Source of the DNA: SURF-28 sp034521465
GTDB lineage: Bacteria > Bacteroidota > Ignavibacteria > Ignavibacteriales > Melioribacteraceae
Length of the DNA stretch: 64,000 nt
Direction of reading: 5' to 3'
Assembly: GCA_034521465.1 (NCBI GenBank)
Contig: JAXHMN010000010.1
Span: forward strand, 248,001-312,000
Part shown: positions 51,215 through 63,035 of the stretch, one piece after another
Numbering within the stretch: the stretch's first letter is position 1
How the letters are laid out: each line of letters starts with the position of its first letter
Position numbers and translations under genes: made by a program
Notes under the pieces: generated by a model
The model's database searches: none
What the model saw: only the letters and a program-made list of their open reading frames with translations
What the model was told of the DNA's origin: nothing

Positions 51215-52440
51215 ATGTCCTTTATTATGCGTTTAACACTTGCTGTACTCATATTTTTTATTGTTGAGTTTTATTTTTACAGAAGAACAAAAAATTCAAT
51301 CAGAACTATTTTTCCTAATGTAGATGCGAACAAACTTAAAAAGATTTTTCGAACAGTAATTCTGTTCACCAATCTTTTCCCAATAATACTTGTTCTTTAT
51401 TTTTGTTTATTTAATGATTAGCGGAAGCCCCAGAATGTCAGCTATAGAAAGCCCCTTTTTTGATTGGCTTTTAGTTTACCCGTTTTGGATTTCCGTTTTA
51501 ATAATTGTTCAATCGATCGTTTTTTTAATTCCGCTCGATTTGATTCGTTTAACTTTATATCCGCTTTACAAAAAACATCGAGAAAATGTTAAAAGAAAAG
51601 CATCACTTTTGAGTCTCATAATTATAACTGCTTCAGTTGTTTATGTACCGGTACGTGTTGCCTATGATTACAATTTTGTTTCTACGCGAGTAACTGAAGT
51701 TGAAATTGAAAATCTTCATGAAGATTTGGAAAACTTCAGGATCACTTTAATAGCAGATACGCAGGCAGACTGGTATACGGATAAAGCAAGATTAGACAAC
51801 TATATTGAAACAGCAAATGCAACTAATCCCGATTTAATATTAATGGCCGGAGATGTTATCACAAGCACACCCCGCTACATCCAAAAAGGAGCTGAAGGGC
51901 TCGGTAAACTAACTGCTAAGTATGGAGTTTATACTTGTGTCGGGGATCATGATAACTGGGCTTACCGGGAAGATAATGCACGAAGTCTTCGCGAAATTTC
52001 ATCAGCTCTCTCGGAAGTCGGTGTCGAAATGGTTGATGATGACAACAGAGTTATTCAAGTTGATTCGGCTGCAATAAACATTTCATTTATAACTTATACC
52101 TACTCAAGAAGAATTGAACAAGCCGCACTCGAATTACTATCAATGAAGAATGGTAAACATGATTTAGATATTTTTTTAACTCATCAACCTAACGAACGAT
52201 TAGTCGCACTAGCAGAAGAGTTAGATTACTGATCTGTACCTAGCCGGTCACACTCACGGCGGACAATTAACAGTTTTATTTCCGTTCATTAATCTTACCC
52301 CTACATTAATGGAGACTAACTACGTTAAAGGCAATTTTTCAATCGGCGATATGGAGTTGATTGTTAACCGCGGTCTAGGAGTATCGATCGCACCAATCCG
52401 TTATAACGCTACTCCTGAAGTGACCGTAAGAGTTTTAAAG
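51215..52440 (+). CDS. Membrane-anchored metallophosphoesterase, frameshifted
   Basis: Two to three N-terminal helices (51215-51600), then the calcineurin-like domain with ITLIADTQADW, LMAGDVITS, CVGDHDNW, FLTHQPN and LAGHTHGGQ. The first metal motif reads DTQ rather than DxH. Indels occur near 51400, near 52230 (before LYLAGHTHGG) and close to the end, where the frame runs on into the S9 peptidase; the true stop is probably around 52440. YaeI/YkuE-like enzymes of this type cut lipid or cyclic phosphate substrates. Confidence 0.82.
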
Positions 52441-52467
52441 ACAAAGAATAACTATAAGGGATTTATA

Positions 52468-54877
52468 ATGAGGAACACAGTAAAAGCTGCTTTAGCAACT
52501 CTCTATTTAGTCATTTCTTTTACATTTGCTCAAGATGCATCGCCGCAAGTTATTCAAACCGATTTGACGGTTGATTTAATTATGCAGGATCCAAAATGGA
52601 TTGGCGCGGTTTCAAATGATATTTGGTGGTCCGAAGACAGTAAGCAAGTTTACTTCAAATGGAATCCCGGTGAGGCTGAAGCTGAATCACTTTATGTAGT
52701 TGGACGTGACGGCAGCGGACTTCGAAAATTGACGATCGATGAGAGAAAGAATTCAATTCCCGAAAGAGGCAATTACAATAAAGATAAATCGAAAAAGATT
52801 TACACAAAGCATCATGATATTTTTCTGCTTGATATTCCAACTATGAAAGTAAAACAAATCACTAACACTACCGAGAAAGAATCCTCTCCTCAATTTTCAT
52901 TTGATGAAGAAAAAGTTCTTTTCATTAGAAACAGTAATTTGTATTCCATCAGTTTAAGTGACGGAAACGTAAAACAATTAACCGATTTCCGTCAAGGTAA
53001 CGAACCGAAAGACGAATCAAAAACCGAAAGAGAAAAATGGCTTGAGCAGGAAGAACTATCTTTAATACAAGTTCTTAAAGAAAGAAAGGGAGAAGAGAAG
53101 AAAAGGAGAAAGGAAGATGAACTTTTAAAACCCGAACGACCGAAAGAAATTTATGTCGGGAAAAAATCAGTTGATAACATTACACTTTCACCCAATGAAG
53201 ATTTTATCACTTTTATAACAATTGAATATCCTTCGGACCACAAATACACAAAAGTTCCAAACTACGTTTCCGAAGCAGGATACACAGAAGAGATAACGGC
53301 AAGAGCTAAGGTCGGTTCACCCGAGTCAAAATACGAACTTGGAATCTACGATGTAAAAAACGATACAGTCTATTATGTTGATCGTAAACAAATCCCCGGA
53401 ATTTTTGATAAACCGGAATTCAAACGAGAAAACGAAGAAGATAAATACGAAGAACCAAGAGATGTTTATTACTATGGTCCATATTACTCGGATGACGGAA
53501 AGTATTCTTACGTCCTTCTCCGTTCAATGGACAACAAAGATAGATGGTTCATGTATTTTGATGAATCAACAGCTTCATTAACATTACTTGACAGGCAACG
53601 TGATGAAGCGTGGATTGGCGGACCGGGAATTTCGGGTTGGAATTATTCCGATACACAGCATGGCTGGCTGCCCGACAGTAAACATATTTGGTATCATTCG
53701 GAAGAAACAGGTTACTCGCATCTCTATACAATAAATGTTGAAACTGGCAAAGAGAAACAACTTACCGAAGGTAAATTCGAAGTAACAGGAACAAGCAGAA
53801 GCAGCGGCGGCGGAATTAGTCCGCACTTATCGGAAGATGGTAAATGGTGGTATTTTGTATCGAGTGAGAGGAGTCCGTTTGTACGCGACTTTTATCGAAT
53901 GCCAGCTGAAGGCGGCGAGCGCGAACGCATCACTTCCCGTCACGGCAATCACCAAGTTTTCCTTTCACCGGATGAGTCAATGCTTGCAATTCGATTTTCA
54001 CAATCGAACAGACCGTGGCAGTTATTTTTAATGGAAAACAAACCCGGTGCGGAAATGATTCAAATAACTGACGGTGGAACAGATGAGTTTAAGTCATATC
54101 CATGGATCGACCCTGAGATTGTTTGGTTCGAGGCAGATGACGGAGTTAAAGTTCCGGCAAGATTGTACAAATCAAAAAAGCCGTTGAAAGATGGTCCCGC
54201 AATAATTTTTGTCCACGGTGCCGGTTACCTGCAAAATGTTCATGATTGGTGGAGTGGTTATTACCGCGAGTTTATGTTTCATAATATGTTAACAGAATAC
54301 GGTTACACAATTTTGGATATTGATTACCGCAGTAGCGCCGGTTACGGTCGTGACTGGCGAACGGCAATCTACCGGCACATGGGCGGCAAAGATTTATCTG
54401 ACCATGTTGACGGCGCAGAGTTTTTAGTTGACGAATATGGTATTGATCCAGACAAAGTTGGAATTTACGGTGGATCTTACGGAGGTTTTATTACTTTATT
54501 TGCAATGTTTAAACATGGTGATGCTTTTAAATCCGGTGCAGCGTTGAGGTCGGTCACGGATTGGGCACATTATAATCATCCATACACTGCAAACATTTTG
54601 AATAGCCCGCAGGAAGACAGTCTTGCATACCGGCAAAGTTCACCGATTTATTTTGCTGGATGGATTAGAGGGTCACTTATTAATATGTCACGGAATGATT
54701 GACGACAACGTTCATTTTCAAGATGTTGTGCGATTATCTCAGCGGCTTATCGAAATGGGAAAAGAGAATTGGGAGTTAGCTGTTTATCCACTTGAAAAAC
54801 ACAGCTTTACAGAGCCAAGCAGTTGGAAAGATGAGTATAAAAGGATTTTGAAATTGTTTGAGAGTACTTTGAGGTGA
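52468..54877 (+). CDS. Secreted S9 prolyl oligopeptidase (DPP-IV-like), frameshifted
   Basis: Signal peptide from MRNTVKAALATLYLVISFTFAQ (start at 52468; codons upstream belong to the previous gene). Beta-propeller with several WxEDS/SPDES repeats, then the alpha/beta hydrolase domain: GPAIIFVHGAGYLQ, DIDYRSSAGYGRDWR, catalytic Ser in GIYGGSYGGF, Asp in GMIDDNVHFQD and His in EKHSF. One indel near 54660 splits off the last 70 residues. Cuts peptides in the periplasm or outside. Confidence 0.92.
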
Positions 54878-54921
54878 TAACTAAAAATCTGAAAGTAAAT
54901 TTTATTACGAGGTGAAGTAAA

Positions 54922-55131
54922 ATGAAAAAAGAATATGATTTTTCAAATTCTGTAAAAAATCCTTATACCAAAAAACTTAAAAAACAAATATCAATTCGCA
55001 TAGAAAATGATACTATAGAATACTTCAAAAAGTTGGCATCCGAAACTGATATTCCTTATCAAAATTTGATGAATCTATATTTAAGAGAATGTGCTGAAAA
55101 AAATATCAAACCAAACATTCACTGGAAATAA
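54922..55131 (+). CDS. BrnA/CopG-like antitoxin, orphan
   Basis: 69 residues with basic N-terminal YTKKLKKQISIRIENDTIEYFKKLASETDIPYQNLMNLYLREC, a ribbon-helix-helix as in BrnA-type antitoxins. Ribosome site ACGAGGTGA. No BrnT-like toxin is adjacent, so it may act alone as a repressor. Confidence 0.8.
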   Translation: MKKEYDFSNSVKNPYTKKLKKQISIRIENDTIEYFKKLASETDIPYQNLMNLYLRECAEKNIKPNIHWK

Positions 55132-55154
55132 TTAAACGAGTATAAACTTTTACT

Positions 55155-55800
55155 TTGAAAACTTACTCACTAAAAACAACAAAAACTGCGCGCTACTTTA
55201 CACTTGGTGAACTGACGAATGAAACCAAAGAAATTGTTTTCGCTTTTCACGGTTACGGTCAACTTGCGAGTGAATTCATAAAAAACTTTGAAGATATTCG
55301 ATCAAAGAAAAGATTTGTAATTGCGCCGGAGGGATTAAGTAAATTTTATGTCAAAGGTTTCTACGGTAAAATCGGTGCAAGCTGGATGACGAAAGAAGAC
55401 CGCGAAAATGAAATCAATGACTATCTGAATTTCTTTGATAACATTCATCTCTAAATACTCAACTCAAATTGATACTAACACAAAAATCACATTGTTTGGA
55501 TTTTCACAAGGCGGGGCTGCGGCAAGCAGATGGTTTGTTAATTCCGATTTACCAAATGCTTCCTTAATTCTATGGGGAAGTTTTCCGCCGCCGGATATTG
55601 ATTATAACAAACTTCGAAAGAAGTTGTCCGACCCGGTTAAAATTATCATTGGCGATAACGATGAATTTATTTCTGAGGACAGATTGAACAAAGAACTTAA
55701 AACATTGCAGAGAGAGAAAATCAACATTGAGCTAAAAAAATACCCAGGCCGACATAATATTCAACCCGGGCTTTTGAAAAAATTAGAATTATTTAACTAA
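55155..55800 (+). CDS. Alpha/beta hydrolase (phospholipase/carboxylesterase type), frameshifted
   Basis: TTG start at 55155. EIVFAFHGYGQLASEF forms the oxyanion region, GFSQGGAAASRW carries the catalytic Ser, and GDNDEFIS and YPGRHNIQP supply Asp and His. One indel near 55440 joins two frames into about 215 residues. It is convergent with 55801 with no space between the stops. Confidence 0.88.
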
Positions 55801-57009
55801 TCACTGTTCCGATAATGGTTTATTACTGTTTTTCCACTTCGGTATGAGTATTAAAAGAAATATCAACAAAACAAAACCAATTAAAACATACCAATACCAT
55901 GAAGTATCACTTTCATATTTCGCTTCCCAACTTTCAACCGCTTCTTCCATTTGATCCCTTTGTTCAACAGTTAACATCTCATTATCGATAAGCTTAGGCA
56001 GCCAATTAACTTTTAGCTCGGCTATCCAGAGAGAATCCCTAAAGTTTTTATATTCAACTTCGCTTGCTCCATCGCTTTTCTCTTCAATAAAATTGACAAA
56101 TACTTGCGTAAACTCTTTCCCGTTATCAAATGACAATTTTATATCATGTTTACTAAAAGCTTGCTCAATTCTTCCCCATATCCGTTCATCAAGTTTTTGC
56201 TCCCATTCAGAAAACATATTTGATATGTAAGCAACTTCTCCCGTCTGGTCACCTTGCTCTTTATACAATTGCGCTAACCTCGGACCAACCCGCTTCCACA
56301 TTTTATAAAACTCAGATTGATCTTCTTTCAAATCACTAAGTTGTTCCGGTGTAAAAGTTGAGACTTTTAAGTATTCGAGATTATCTCTAACTGTCCTTTC
56401 AATATTATAAAATAGATTTCCGGTTTCTACTTTTTCATAGATCGCTTGTTTTTCTGCATCATTAAGTGACATCGGGTGACGAACATAATCCGAAAGTAAA
56501 CTGTCAACAATGCTTCTTACCAATTCATCACGCTGCTTTAATTTAGTGCGTAAATCCGAGACCAATCTTCTCAACTCATTAACCGAGGCACGATCAGTTC
56601 CGCCAACCTTCTGATATTCTTTTATCTGTTTAAGTAACCGACTGTTTTCATCCGAAAGCTGGTCAAGCTGATTTTGAAGTGATACTACCTTTGCTTGTAA
56701 ATCTCCGACATCAGAAAAGTTTTCTCTGCGCGATATGATTTTGCCAGACAATTTTTCAAAAGTTGATGTGAAGTTGTCGGGATAGAGACTTTTATCCAGC
56801 AACTCTTTATCGTCTGCATAATTTTTTTCAAGAAGTGAGACTGCAAGTTTTAGAGAATCAAGTCCCTCAAGCGACTTGACGTTATCAATATCATTACTCA
56901 ATTTTTCAACTTCAGCTTTGAAGTTTTGTACTTTTTCATAATCGGATTGCGCGAGTGTAAATTGCGTTAAGAGAAGAAATGATAAGAAAAAAACAAAATT
57001 ATTTTTCAT
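55801..57009 (-). CDS. Exported coiled-coil protein with C-terminal membrane helix
   Basis: Unrecognised 402-residue protein: signal peptide (FTLAQ), long coiled coil (about residues 100-170: LQAKVVSLQNQLDQLSDENSRLLKQIKEYQ...), a helical middle region and one transmembrane helix near the end (WYWYVLIGFVLLIFLLILIPKW) with a short charged tail. It is probably held in the membrane with the coil on the periplasmic side. Its start lies 3 bases after the stop of the lipoprotein at 57013, so they share an operon. Confidence 0.8.
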   Translation of the reverse strand: MKNNFVFFLSFLLLTQFTLAQSDYEKVQNFKAEVEKLSNDIDNVKSLEGLDSLKLAVSLLEKNYADDKELLDKSLYPDNFTSTFEKLSGKIISRRENFSDVGDLQAKVVSLQNQLDQLSDENSRLLKQIKEYQKVGGTDRASVNELRRLVSDLRTKLKQRDELVRSIVDSLLSDYVRHPMSLNDAEKQAIYEKVETGNLFYNIERTVRDNLEYLKVSTFTPEQLSDLKEDQSEFYKMWKRVGPRLAQLYKEQGDQTGEVAYISNMFSEWEQKLDERIWGRIEQAFSKHDIKLSFDNGKEFTQVFVNFIEEKSDGASEVEYKNFRDSLWIAELKVNWLPKLIDNEMLTVEQRDQMEEAVESWEAKYESDTSWYWYVLIGFVLLIFLLILIPKWKNSNKPLSEQ

Positions 57010-57012
57010 TAA

Positions 57013-57456
57013 TTACCTCACGGTTCCTTTACTATTAAGAATATATTTTTTCTCACCATCTAAAAGTTCTACGTTTGGCGTGCGCTGATTCAGCGCGGGA
57101 TTTTGTAATCCTTCTTTTGCAATAAATATTTTATTGATTTGATTAAATGCTCCGTCCTTTGACTCAAAAACATAAACATTCATAAAACCTTTTGCGGTCA
57201 TTAGATAATATCCGAGATGATCTCTAATTACTCTTAGTTCTCTATTAGCGACTTCAACCGAATCCCCAAACTCATTTTTAAATATTTCAGAAGAGTTGAA
57301 TTCAGTTGAATATCTCTCTATCGAAACGTTACCCATCTCATCTGTAGTTACCACACTTTCAATTGGCCAAGCAAAGTTTGCCGGAGTAAGTGTGATTGAA
57401 GTGCAAGAGGTTAATGCAAAAGTAAAAACAAGTAGTATTATTTTTAACAGCTTCAT
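57013..57456 (-). CDS. Lipoprotein, unknown function
   Basis: 147 residues, lipobox LTSC (Cys18). The mature protein is beta-rich: ANFAWPIESVVTTDEMGNVSIERYSTEFN...YYLMTAKGFMNVYVFE...EKKYILNSKGTVR. No family recognised. First gene of a two-gene operon with the coiled-coil membrane protein. Confidence 0.8.
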   Translation of the reverse strand: MKLLKIILLVFTFALTSCTSITLTPANFAWPIESVVTTDEMGNVSIERYSTEFNSSEIFKNEFGDSVEVANRELRVIRDHLGYYLMTAKGFMNVYVFESKDGAFNQINKIFIAKEGLQNPALNQRTPNVELLDGEKKYILNSKGTVR

Positions 57457-57544
57457 ATTGTAATTCCCAAAAGATATTAGTTTTCAAAGTAATAAAGATT
57501 TTTCTTTCAGAAAAGAAAGAACTTTATATAAAGTCTAAAACCAA

Positions 57545-58377
57545 TTACTTAATTATTGTCATTTTTTTTGTATTAACGCCATCTTCCGTTTTTAGTTGAT
57601 AGAAATATGATCCGGAAGAAAGATTGCTGCCATTAAAGTTTACTTTATGTTTACCAGCTCTTAAAGAACGATCTAAAATTGTAGAAACTTTTTGCCCCAA
57701 TATATCGTAGATATTTAGACTTACATGCTGCATTTTCTCTGTATCAAATTCAATTGTAGTAGCGGGATTAAAGGGATTTGGGTAATTTTGTTTTAGACTA
57801 AAGGCCTTGGGAACTTCTCCTTCCGATAAATTTGATGTTGTTATTCCCGTGTTATAGACTTCATAATTATAATTGGCAAAATTTGGATAATCCCACACAC
57901 TGAAAGAACATTCTAAAACACCATCGGAATCAACGTCCCAAATAACAGGATATGAGTAAAAGTAACTGGAACTATTTTTCTCCAATAATATTTGTCCGTT
58001 TGTTATATCAAAATTTTAAATGACTGCCTATATGGTTCAGCTGACCCGTAATATGACAAGACGAAGAATTCAACAATATCATCACCGGTTAGATCAACAC
58101 CAAGAGAATAGATCATATAGCCACCAAGAATTTCCGCCTGCGTGAAATTATATTGATACAAAGATGTAGATGAATAGTAATTATTCATTATTGTAAAAGA
58201 TTCACCATCAATAACGTAATATTTATAATCCCATTCTGCATCATTTTGTTGGAGTGCGATCCAACCCGAGTATAATAGCCCGGAAATTGAAGGCGAAGAC
58301 CATTCTTGCTGCCATTGTGCATTTGAATTAAGCAATACAGTAAAAACTAAGAGTAATGAAAATATTAGTTTTTTCAT
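57545..58377 (-). CDS. Small secreted T9SS cargo, frameshifted
   Basis: Signal peptide (LLNSNAQ), beta-rich body with GVDLTGDDIVEFFVLSYYG and PVIWDVDSDGVLECSF (VCBS/FG-GAP-like repeats with Asp-rich loops), then an intact type A sorting domain (LKQNYPNPFNPATTIEF...LNIYDILGQKVSTIL...KKMTIIK). One indel near 58000 joins the two frames into about 277 residues. No palindrome in the sorting domain. Function unknown. Confidence 0.82.
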
Positions 58378-58423
58378 TTTATCATCTCAATTATTTTATT
58401 AATCAGCTTACAATAAATTACAT

Positions 58424-58458
58424 AAAAAAAGCGTCACCTAATATTAAAGTAACGCTTT
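58424..58458 (-). terminator. Rho-independent terminator of the arg operon
   Basis: Read on the minus strand: AAAGCGT (58458-58452), ACTTTAATATTAGGTG loop region, ACGCTTT (58434-58428), then a T-tract (A-run at 58424-58430 on plus). It lies 30 bases behind argJ. Confidence 0.75.
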
Positions 58459-58487
58459 GAAAGAAAAATTAACAATTGATTTTATTA

Positions 58488-59727
58488 CTAGGTTGAATAA
58501 ACCGAATTAAACATCACATAATCAGTTGTAATATCCGAACCCCAACCGATTGCTTCAGCATCTCCGTCGTTTACATTCATTGAAATCCTCAAATGAGATT
58601 CGCGCAAAAGCTTTTTCAAATGACTTTCTATTGAATTCTACCGGGGAACCATTTTTCAATACTTCAACTAATTGATTTTCGTCACCGAGTGATAAATCAA
58701 GTTTGGTTGTATCCAAATTAACTCCGGCGTTGCCCGCCGCCATTACAATTCTGCCCCAATTCGGATCGCGACCGAACATTGCAGTTTTGACCAGCAAAGA
58801 ATCGGAAATCGATTTTACTAACTTACGTGCAGTTTCATAATCACGCGCACCTTTAACTGAATACTGAATGAACTTTGATGCGCCTTCACCGTCGGAAACA
58901 ATTAACTGGGCAAGGTGAATCAAAATATATTCAAGATATTTTTCGAACTCTTTAAAGTTGGGATCATCTTCGGATTTTAATTCTTCGTTCTCCGCCATTC
59001 CGTTTGCAAGAACAGCTACCATGTCATTAGTAGATGTATCGCCATCCACCGTGATCATATTAAAACTTTTATCGACCAATCTTTTCACTGTTCTATCGAG
59101 TAAGTGTTTATCGATTGCTACATCCGTAACAACAAAAGCGAGCATTGTTGCCATATTAGGATGAATCATTCCCGAACCTTTTGCGATACCTGCAATATTT
59201 ATTTCTTTATTATCAATTAAAAAGCTGATGTGTCCTTCTTTTGCAAAAGTATCTGTTGTTAAAATCGCATTAGCTGCAAACGTTCCTGCTTTACGCGAGT
59301 TAGAAAGTTTAACAACATTATCTCTTATACCCTGCACAATTTCATCGGTTGGGAATGGTTCGCCTATTAAACCGGTAGATGCAACGAGCACCATTTCTTT
59401 TCCGATGTTTAATTCTTCTGCAAGGGCAGCAGCCATTGCGTCTGCTCCTTTATATCCCTCTTCACCTGTACCGGCATTTGCATTACCCGCATTTATCACA
59501 ATTGCTTGCGCAAGATTATCTTCCATATGTTTTTTACAGAGCTTGATCGGTTCTGCGGCCATATCATTTTGAGTAAAAGTTGCGGCCGCCGCACAAGGTT
59601 GTTCGGAAAATATTATAGCCAAATCTCTCCTCAGTGACTTAATACCTGTATGCGCCCCCCAGCATTTAATTCCTTTTACATTGGTAAGATTATTTACTAA
59701 TTCGTTACTCCTTTCTTGTAGATCCAT
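58488..59727 (-). CDS. argJ: Bifunctional ornithine acetyltransferase / N-acetylglutamate synthase
   Basis: Makes N-acetylglutamate and ornithine, recycling the acetyl group. The self-cleavage site HPNMATML is in place (GSGMIHPNMATMLAF), with FTQNDMAAEPI, VINAGNANAGTGEEG and MFGRDPNWGRIVMAAGNAG. The main frame ends wrongly after ISFEDF; with one indel near 58575 it continues MNVNDGDAEAIGWGSDITTDYVMFNSVYST to 58488, the normal ArgJ end. Last gene of argBDCJ. Confidence 0.94.
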
Positions 59728-59763
59728 TATATATTACAATCCTCTATTTATTATAAATTTTTT

Positions 59764-60797
59764 TTACGGCTTAATTGGTATTTGATTTAGTCCGGTTTCT
59801 TCTTTTATACCGAACATTAAGTTCATATTTTGAATTGCTGCTCCCGATGCTCCCTTTACAAGATTATCGATAGCGGAGAAGACTAAAATTGTGTTTGTTC
59901 TTTCATCGTAAGTCGGATAAATATCAACAAAGTTTGTTCCCCTTACGTTTTTCACTTCAGGTGTTTGATCGATTATTCTGACAAAATACGAATCGCTGTA
60001 AAAGTCAGCGTATATACTTTTTAACTCAGCTTCACTTACTTTTTTATTTGGGATTAAGTATGCCGAAGTGAGTATTCCTCTATCGATTGGAAGTAAGTGA
60101 GGGGTAAATTGAATTGTAGTTTCGTTATCCACCGACTTTTGAAAGCTGTTCTTGAATTTCAATTGTATGTCTGTTGAAACTTAACACCGTACGGTTTGAA
60201 ATTATCGTTAACATTCGGGAAATGCGTTACTTCTTTTGCTTTAATCCCTGCGCCGGTAACTCCGGTTTTAGAATCTATGATAATTCTTTCATTATCAATC
60301 AACTTACTTTTTACTAATGGAGCAGTTGTTAAAATTGCTCCTGTTGGAAAGCATCCGGGATTTGCAACCAATTTTGCTTTCCTAATTTCATCTCTCCATA
60401 ATTCCGGTAATCCAAAGACAGCTTTTGAAAATCCTTCTTCGTAAGTATGATCTTTTTTATACCACTCTTCGTAAACAAATTTACTGCTTAATCTAAAGTC
60501 ACCCGAGAGATCGATTATCTTAACATCGTAATCGATAAACTTTTCTACAAACTCCATCGAAACACCATGAGGCAGAGCGAGAAATAAAACATCAACTTTT
60601 TTTACATCTATTTCTTCAACTGATTTTAACTCTATATCCGCCAAACCTTTGAACTGCGGATGAATATCAGAGAACAATTTTCCCTTATGTGTTTCGGATG
60701 TTATGAATTCAATTTCAGCTTCGGGATGAAAGTGAAGTAATCTAACTAATTCAGAGCCGGTGTAACCGGTCGCACCTATAATTCCTACTTTAAGCAT
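59764..60797 (-). CDS. argC: N-acetyl-gamma-glutamyl-phosphate reductase, frameshifted
   Basis: NADPH-dependent reduction of N-acetylglutamyl phosphate. The N-terminal nucleotide site GIIGATGYTGSELVRLL, the catalytic Cys in NPGCFPTGAIL, and the C-terminal half (HLLPIDRGILTSAYLI..., VRGTNFVDIY, DNLVKGASGAAIQNMNLMFG) are split by one indel near 60170. Its ATG overlaps the last codons of argD by 8 bases. Confidence 0.94.
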
Positions 60798-61976
60798 TTT
60801 TCTTAATCACCTCTGCTGCTTTGAAAATTACATCGATAACTTTCTCCAGCTCTTCTTTTGAAATCGTAAGCGGAGGTACAATGCGCAATACATTTTCTGC
60901 TGTTGCGTTTGCAAGTACTCCGAGTTCCATCATATTTTGGACTAAAGTTTTTGTCTCAAATTCAAAAACGATTCCAAGCATTAATCCCATTCCACGTATC
61001 TCTTTCATACCGAACACTTTTGGGATCTCGCTTTTTTATTTCTTCAACAAACCATTTACCTTTTTCTTTTACCTCTTCGAGAAAATTTTCTTTTTCTATT
61101 TCTGTAATAGTAGCAAGTGCCGCAGCCGTTGCCAATGGATTTCCTCCGAAAGTTGTTCCGTGATCGCCGGGATTTATTGCATTTGCAATTTTGTTGTTAC
61201 AGATTATTGCACTTATCGGTACGCCGCCGCCGAGCGCTTTTGCCGATGTTAAAATATCGGGCTGAACTCCGTAAAAATCTTTTGCAAACATATATCCCGT
61301 TCTTCCGATACCGCATTGTATTTCATCAAATATTAAAACGATATCTTTTTCATCACAGAAATCTCTCAATCCTTTTAAGAAATCTTTATCGGCAGGAACA
61401 ATTCCTCCTTCACCTTGAATCGGTTCAACAATAATAGCTGCTGTTTTATCATCAGCTGTTGCCTTTACACTTTCGAGATTATTAAACTCCGCTTGTTTAA
61501 ATCCGCCGGGCATTGGGTCAAAACCTTCTTGCATTTTCTTTTTGCCCATTGCAATGGTTGCGAGTGTTCTTCCGTGAAAACAACCGGTAAAAGAAATTAC
61601 ATCTCCGGCATCGCGTTTTGTGTGTGAGTATTTTCGGGCGAGTTTAACAGCTCCTTCAACAGCTTCGGCGCCGCTGTTTCCAAAAAAGACTCTGTCCAAC
61701 CCGGAAAGTTTTGCTAATTTTTCTGAGAGCTTTGCCTGCGGTTCGCTTAAGTAAAAATTTGATATGTGAATTAATTTATCTGCTTGCTCTTTGATTGCGT
61801 TAACTACTGCGGGATGTTTATGTCCAAGACTGTTAACCGCAATTCCGGCAAGTGCATCAATATATTCTTTTCCTTGATCTGTCCCAAACTTTTGAACCCT
61901 CACCGTTAACTAATGTTATTGGATATCTTTTGAATGTCGGTAAGTAATACTTCTTATCTAACTCTTGTAAATTCAT
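60790..61976 (-). CDS. argD: Acetylornithine aminotransferase, frameshifted
   Basis: PLP-dependent class III aminotransferase. MNLQELDKKYYLPTFKRYPITLVNGEGSKVWD starts at 61976; an indel near 61895 leads to GKEYIDALAGIAVNSLGHKHP, with GNSGAEAVEGAVKLAR, FTGCFHGRTLATIA, IIVEPIQGEGGI, LIFDEIQCGIGRTG, and LTSAKALGGGVPI holding the PLP lysine. A second indel near 61020 leads into GMGLMLGIVFEF...VLRIVPPLTISKEEL, ending at 60790. It lies 20 bases after argB. Confidence 0.94.
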
Positions 61977-61995
61977 ATTAACATTTCACCATTTT

Positions 61996-62820
61996 TTATT
62001 TCGTAATTATCGTTCCTAAAAACTCTTCTTTATTCACTGCAGCTTCTAATAACTCAGGTTTAGTTCCGTTAATGATTATTGCACGTTCGGCACCGTTATC
62101 TACAGCATATTTACATGCTTCTGTTTTGGGTAGCATCCCGCTCTTTATTACTTTTCCTTTCAACCCTTCGATCTCATTTGTTTTTAGTTCAGTTATGATT
62201 GTGGATTCATCTTCCGGATCCATCATTAAGCCGTCAATATCCGTCATCAAAATTAATTCATCTGCATTTAATGCTGCTGCAACAAATCCGGCAAAGTTGT
62301 CTGCATTAATGTTGTAATCAATACCATCGCTTCCGGCAGCAATTGTTGCGATGACTGGGATGTAATTGTTATCTAGCAATAAATCGATTATGTCTGTATT
62401 AATTTTTTCAACATCACCCACCTGTCCAAGGTCGACTTGTTTTTCATCTTCGTCATAATGGTATCTTCGTTTTGCGATTGCAAGTTGTCCGTCCTTGCCT
62501 GAGAGTCCAACTGCTTTTGCTCCTAGCAAATTTATTTCTCTTACGATTTTACCGTTCACTTCACCTTTGAGGGACATTTCAATATACTTCATCGCTTTTG
62601 AATCAGTTTTTCTTTGTCCACCGATGAATTCGGATTTAATTCCGGCAAGTTCTAAGTTCTCTTTTATGAAAGGTCCGCCGCCGTGAACGATAACAATTTT
62701 GTGTCCTTCTTTTTGCAGCTTTACAATTTTGCTTAACAGCTCACTCGTTAATTCAGGATCGACAATAGCATTGCCGCCATACTTTATAACTACAGGTTTA
62801 GGTCTATCGTGTGATGACAT
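61996..62820 (-). CDS. argB: Acetylglutamate kinase
   Basis: Phosphorylates N-acetylglutamate. Intact at 274 residues: VVIKYGGNAI, IVHGGGPFIKENLELAG, INADNFAGFVAAALNADELILMTDIDG and GGMLPK-like SGMLPKTEACKYAVDNG. First gene of the argBDCJ operon. Upstream, TTATGAATAATCC on the plus strand resembles half of an ArgR box, but only one half-site is seen. Confidence 0.95.
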   Translation of the reverse strand: MSSHDRPKPVVIKYGGNAIVDPELTSELLSKIVKLQKEGHKIVIVHGGGPFIKENLELAGIKSEFIGGQRKTDSKAMKYIEMSLKGEVNGKIVREINLLGAKAVGLSGKDGQLAIAKRRYHYDEDEKQVDLGQVGDVEKINTDIIDLLLDNNYIPVIATIAAGSDGIDYNINADNFAGFVAAALNADELILMTDIDGLMMDPEDESTIITELKTNEIEGLKGKVIKSGMLPKTEACKYAVDNGAERAIIINGTKPELLEAAVNKEEFLGTIITK

Positions 62821-63035
62821 TGTTTAATTTTGTGTTATGAATAATCCAATTAATTGTTTGAAAAAGAAGCCGACAAGGGGTTCAGTGATTCTAAAAAGGT
62901 GTTCCCGGTTGGTTCGATGATGTTGTTAAAAATCTTTAACATTTTGTTTTCTGTAAATCAGAGTAAAAACAAATATATCAATATGATTGGCGTTATTCAA
63001 ATTTTTGAAGAGTGTAAGTTAAAGAAGGGTTTCAG

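Noticed and set aside
52309..52467. Fusion of metallophosphoesterase and S9 peptidase
   Set aside because: A clear signal peptide starts at 52468, and the upstream residues are the normal end of the phosphoesterase; an indel removed its stop.
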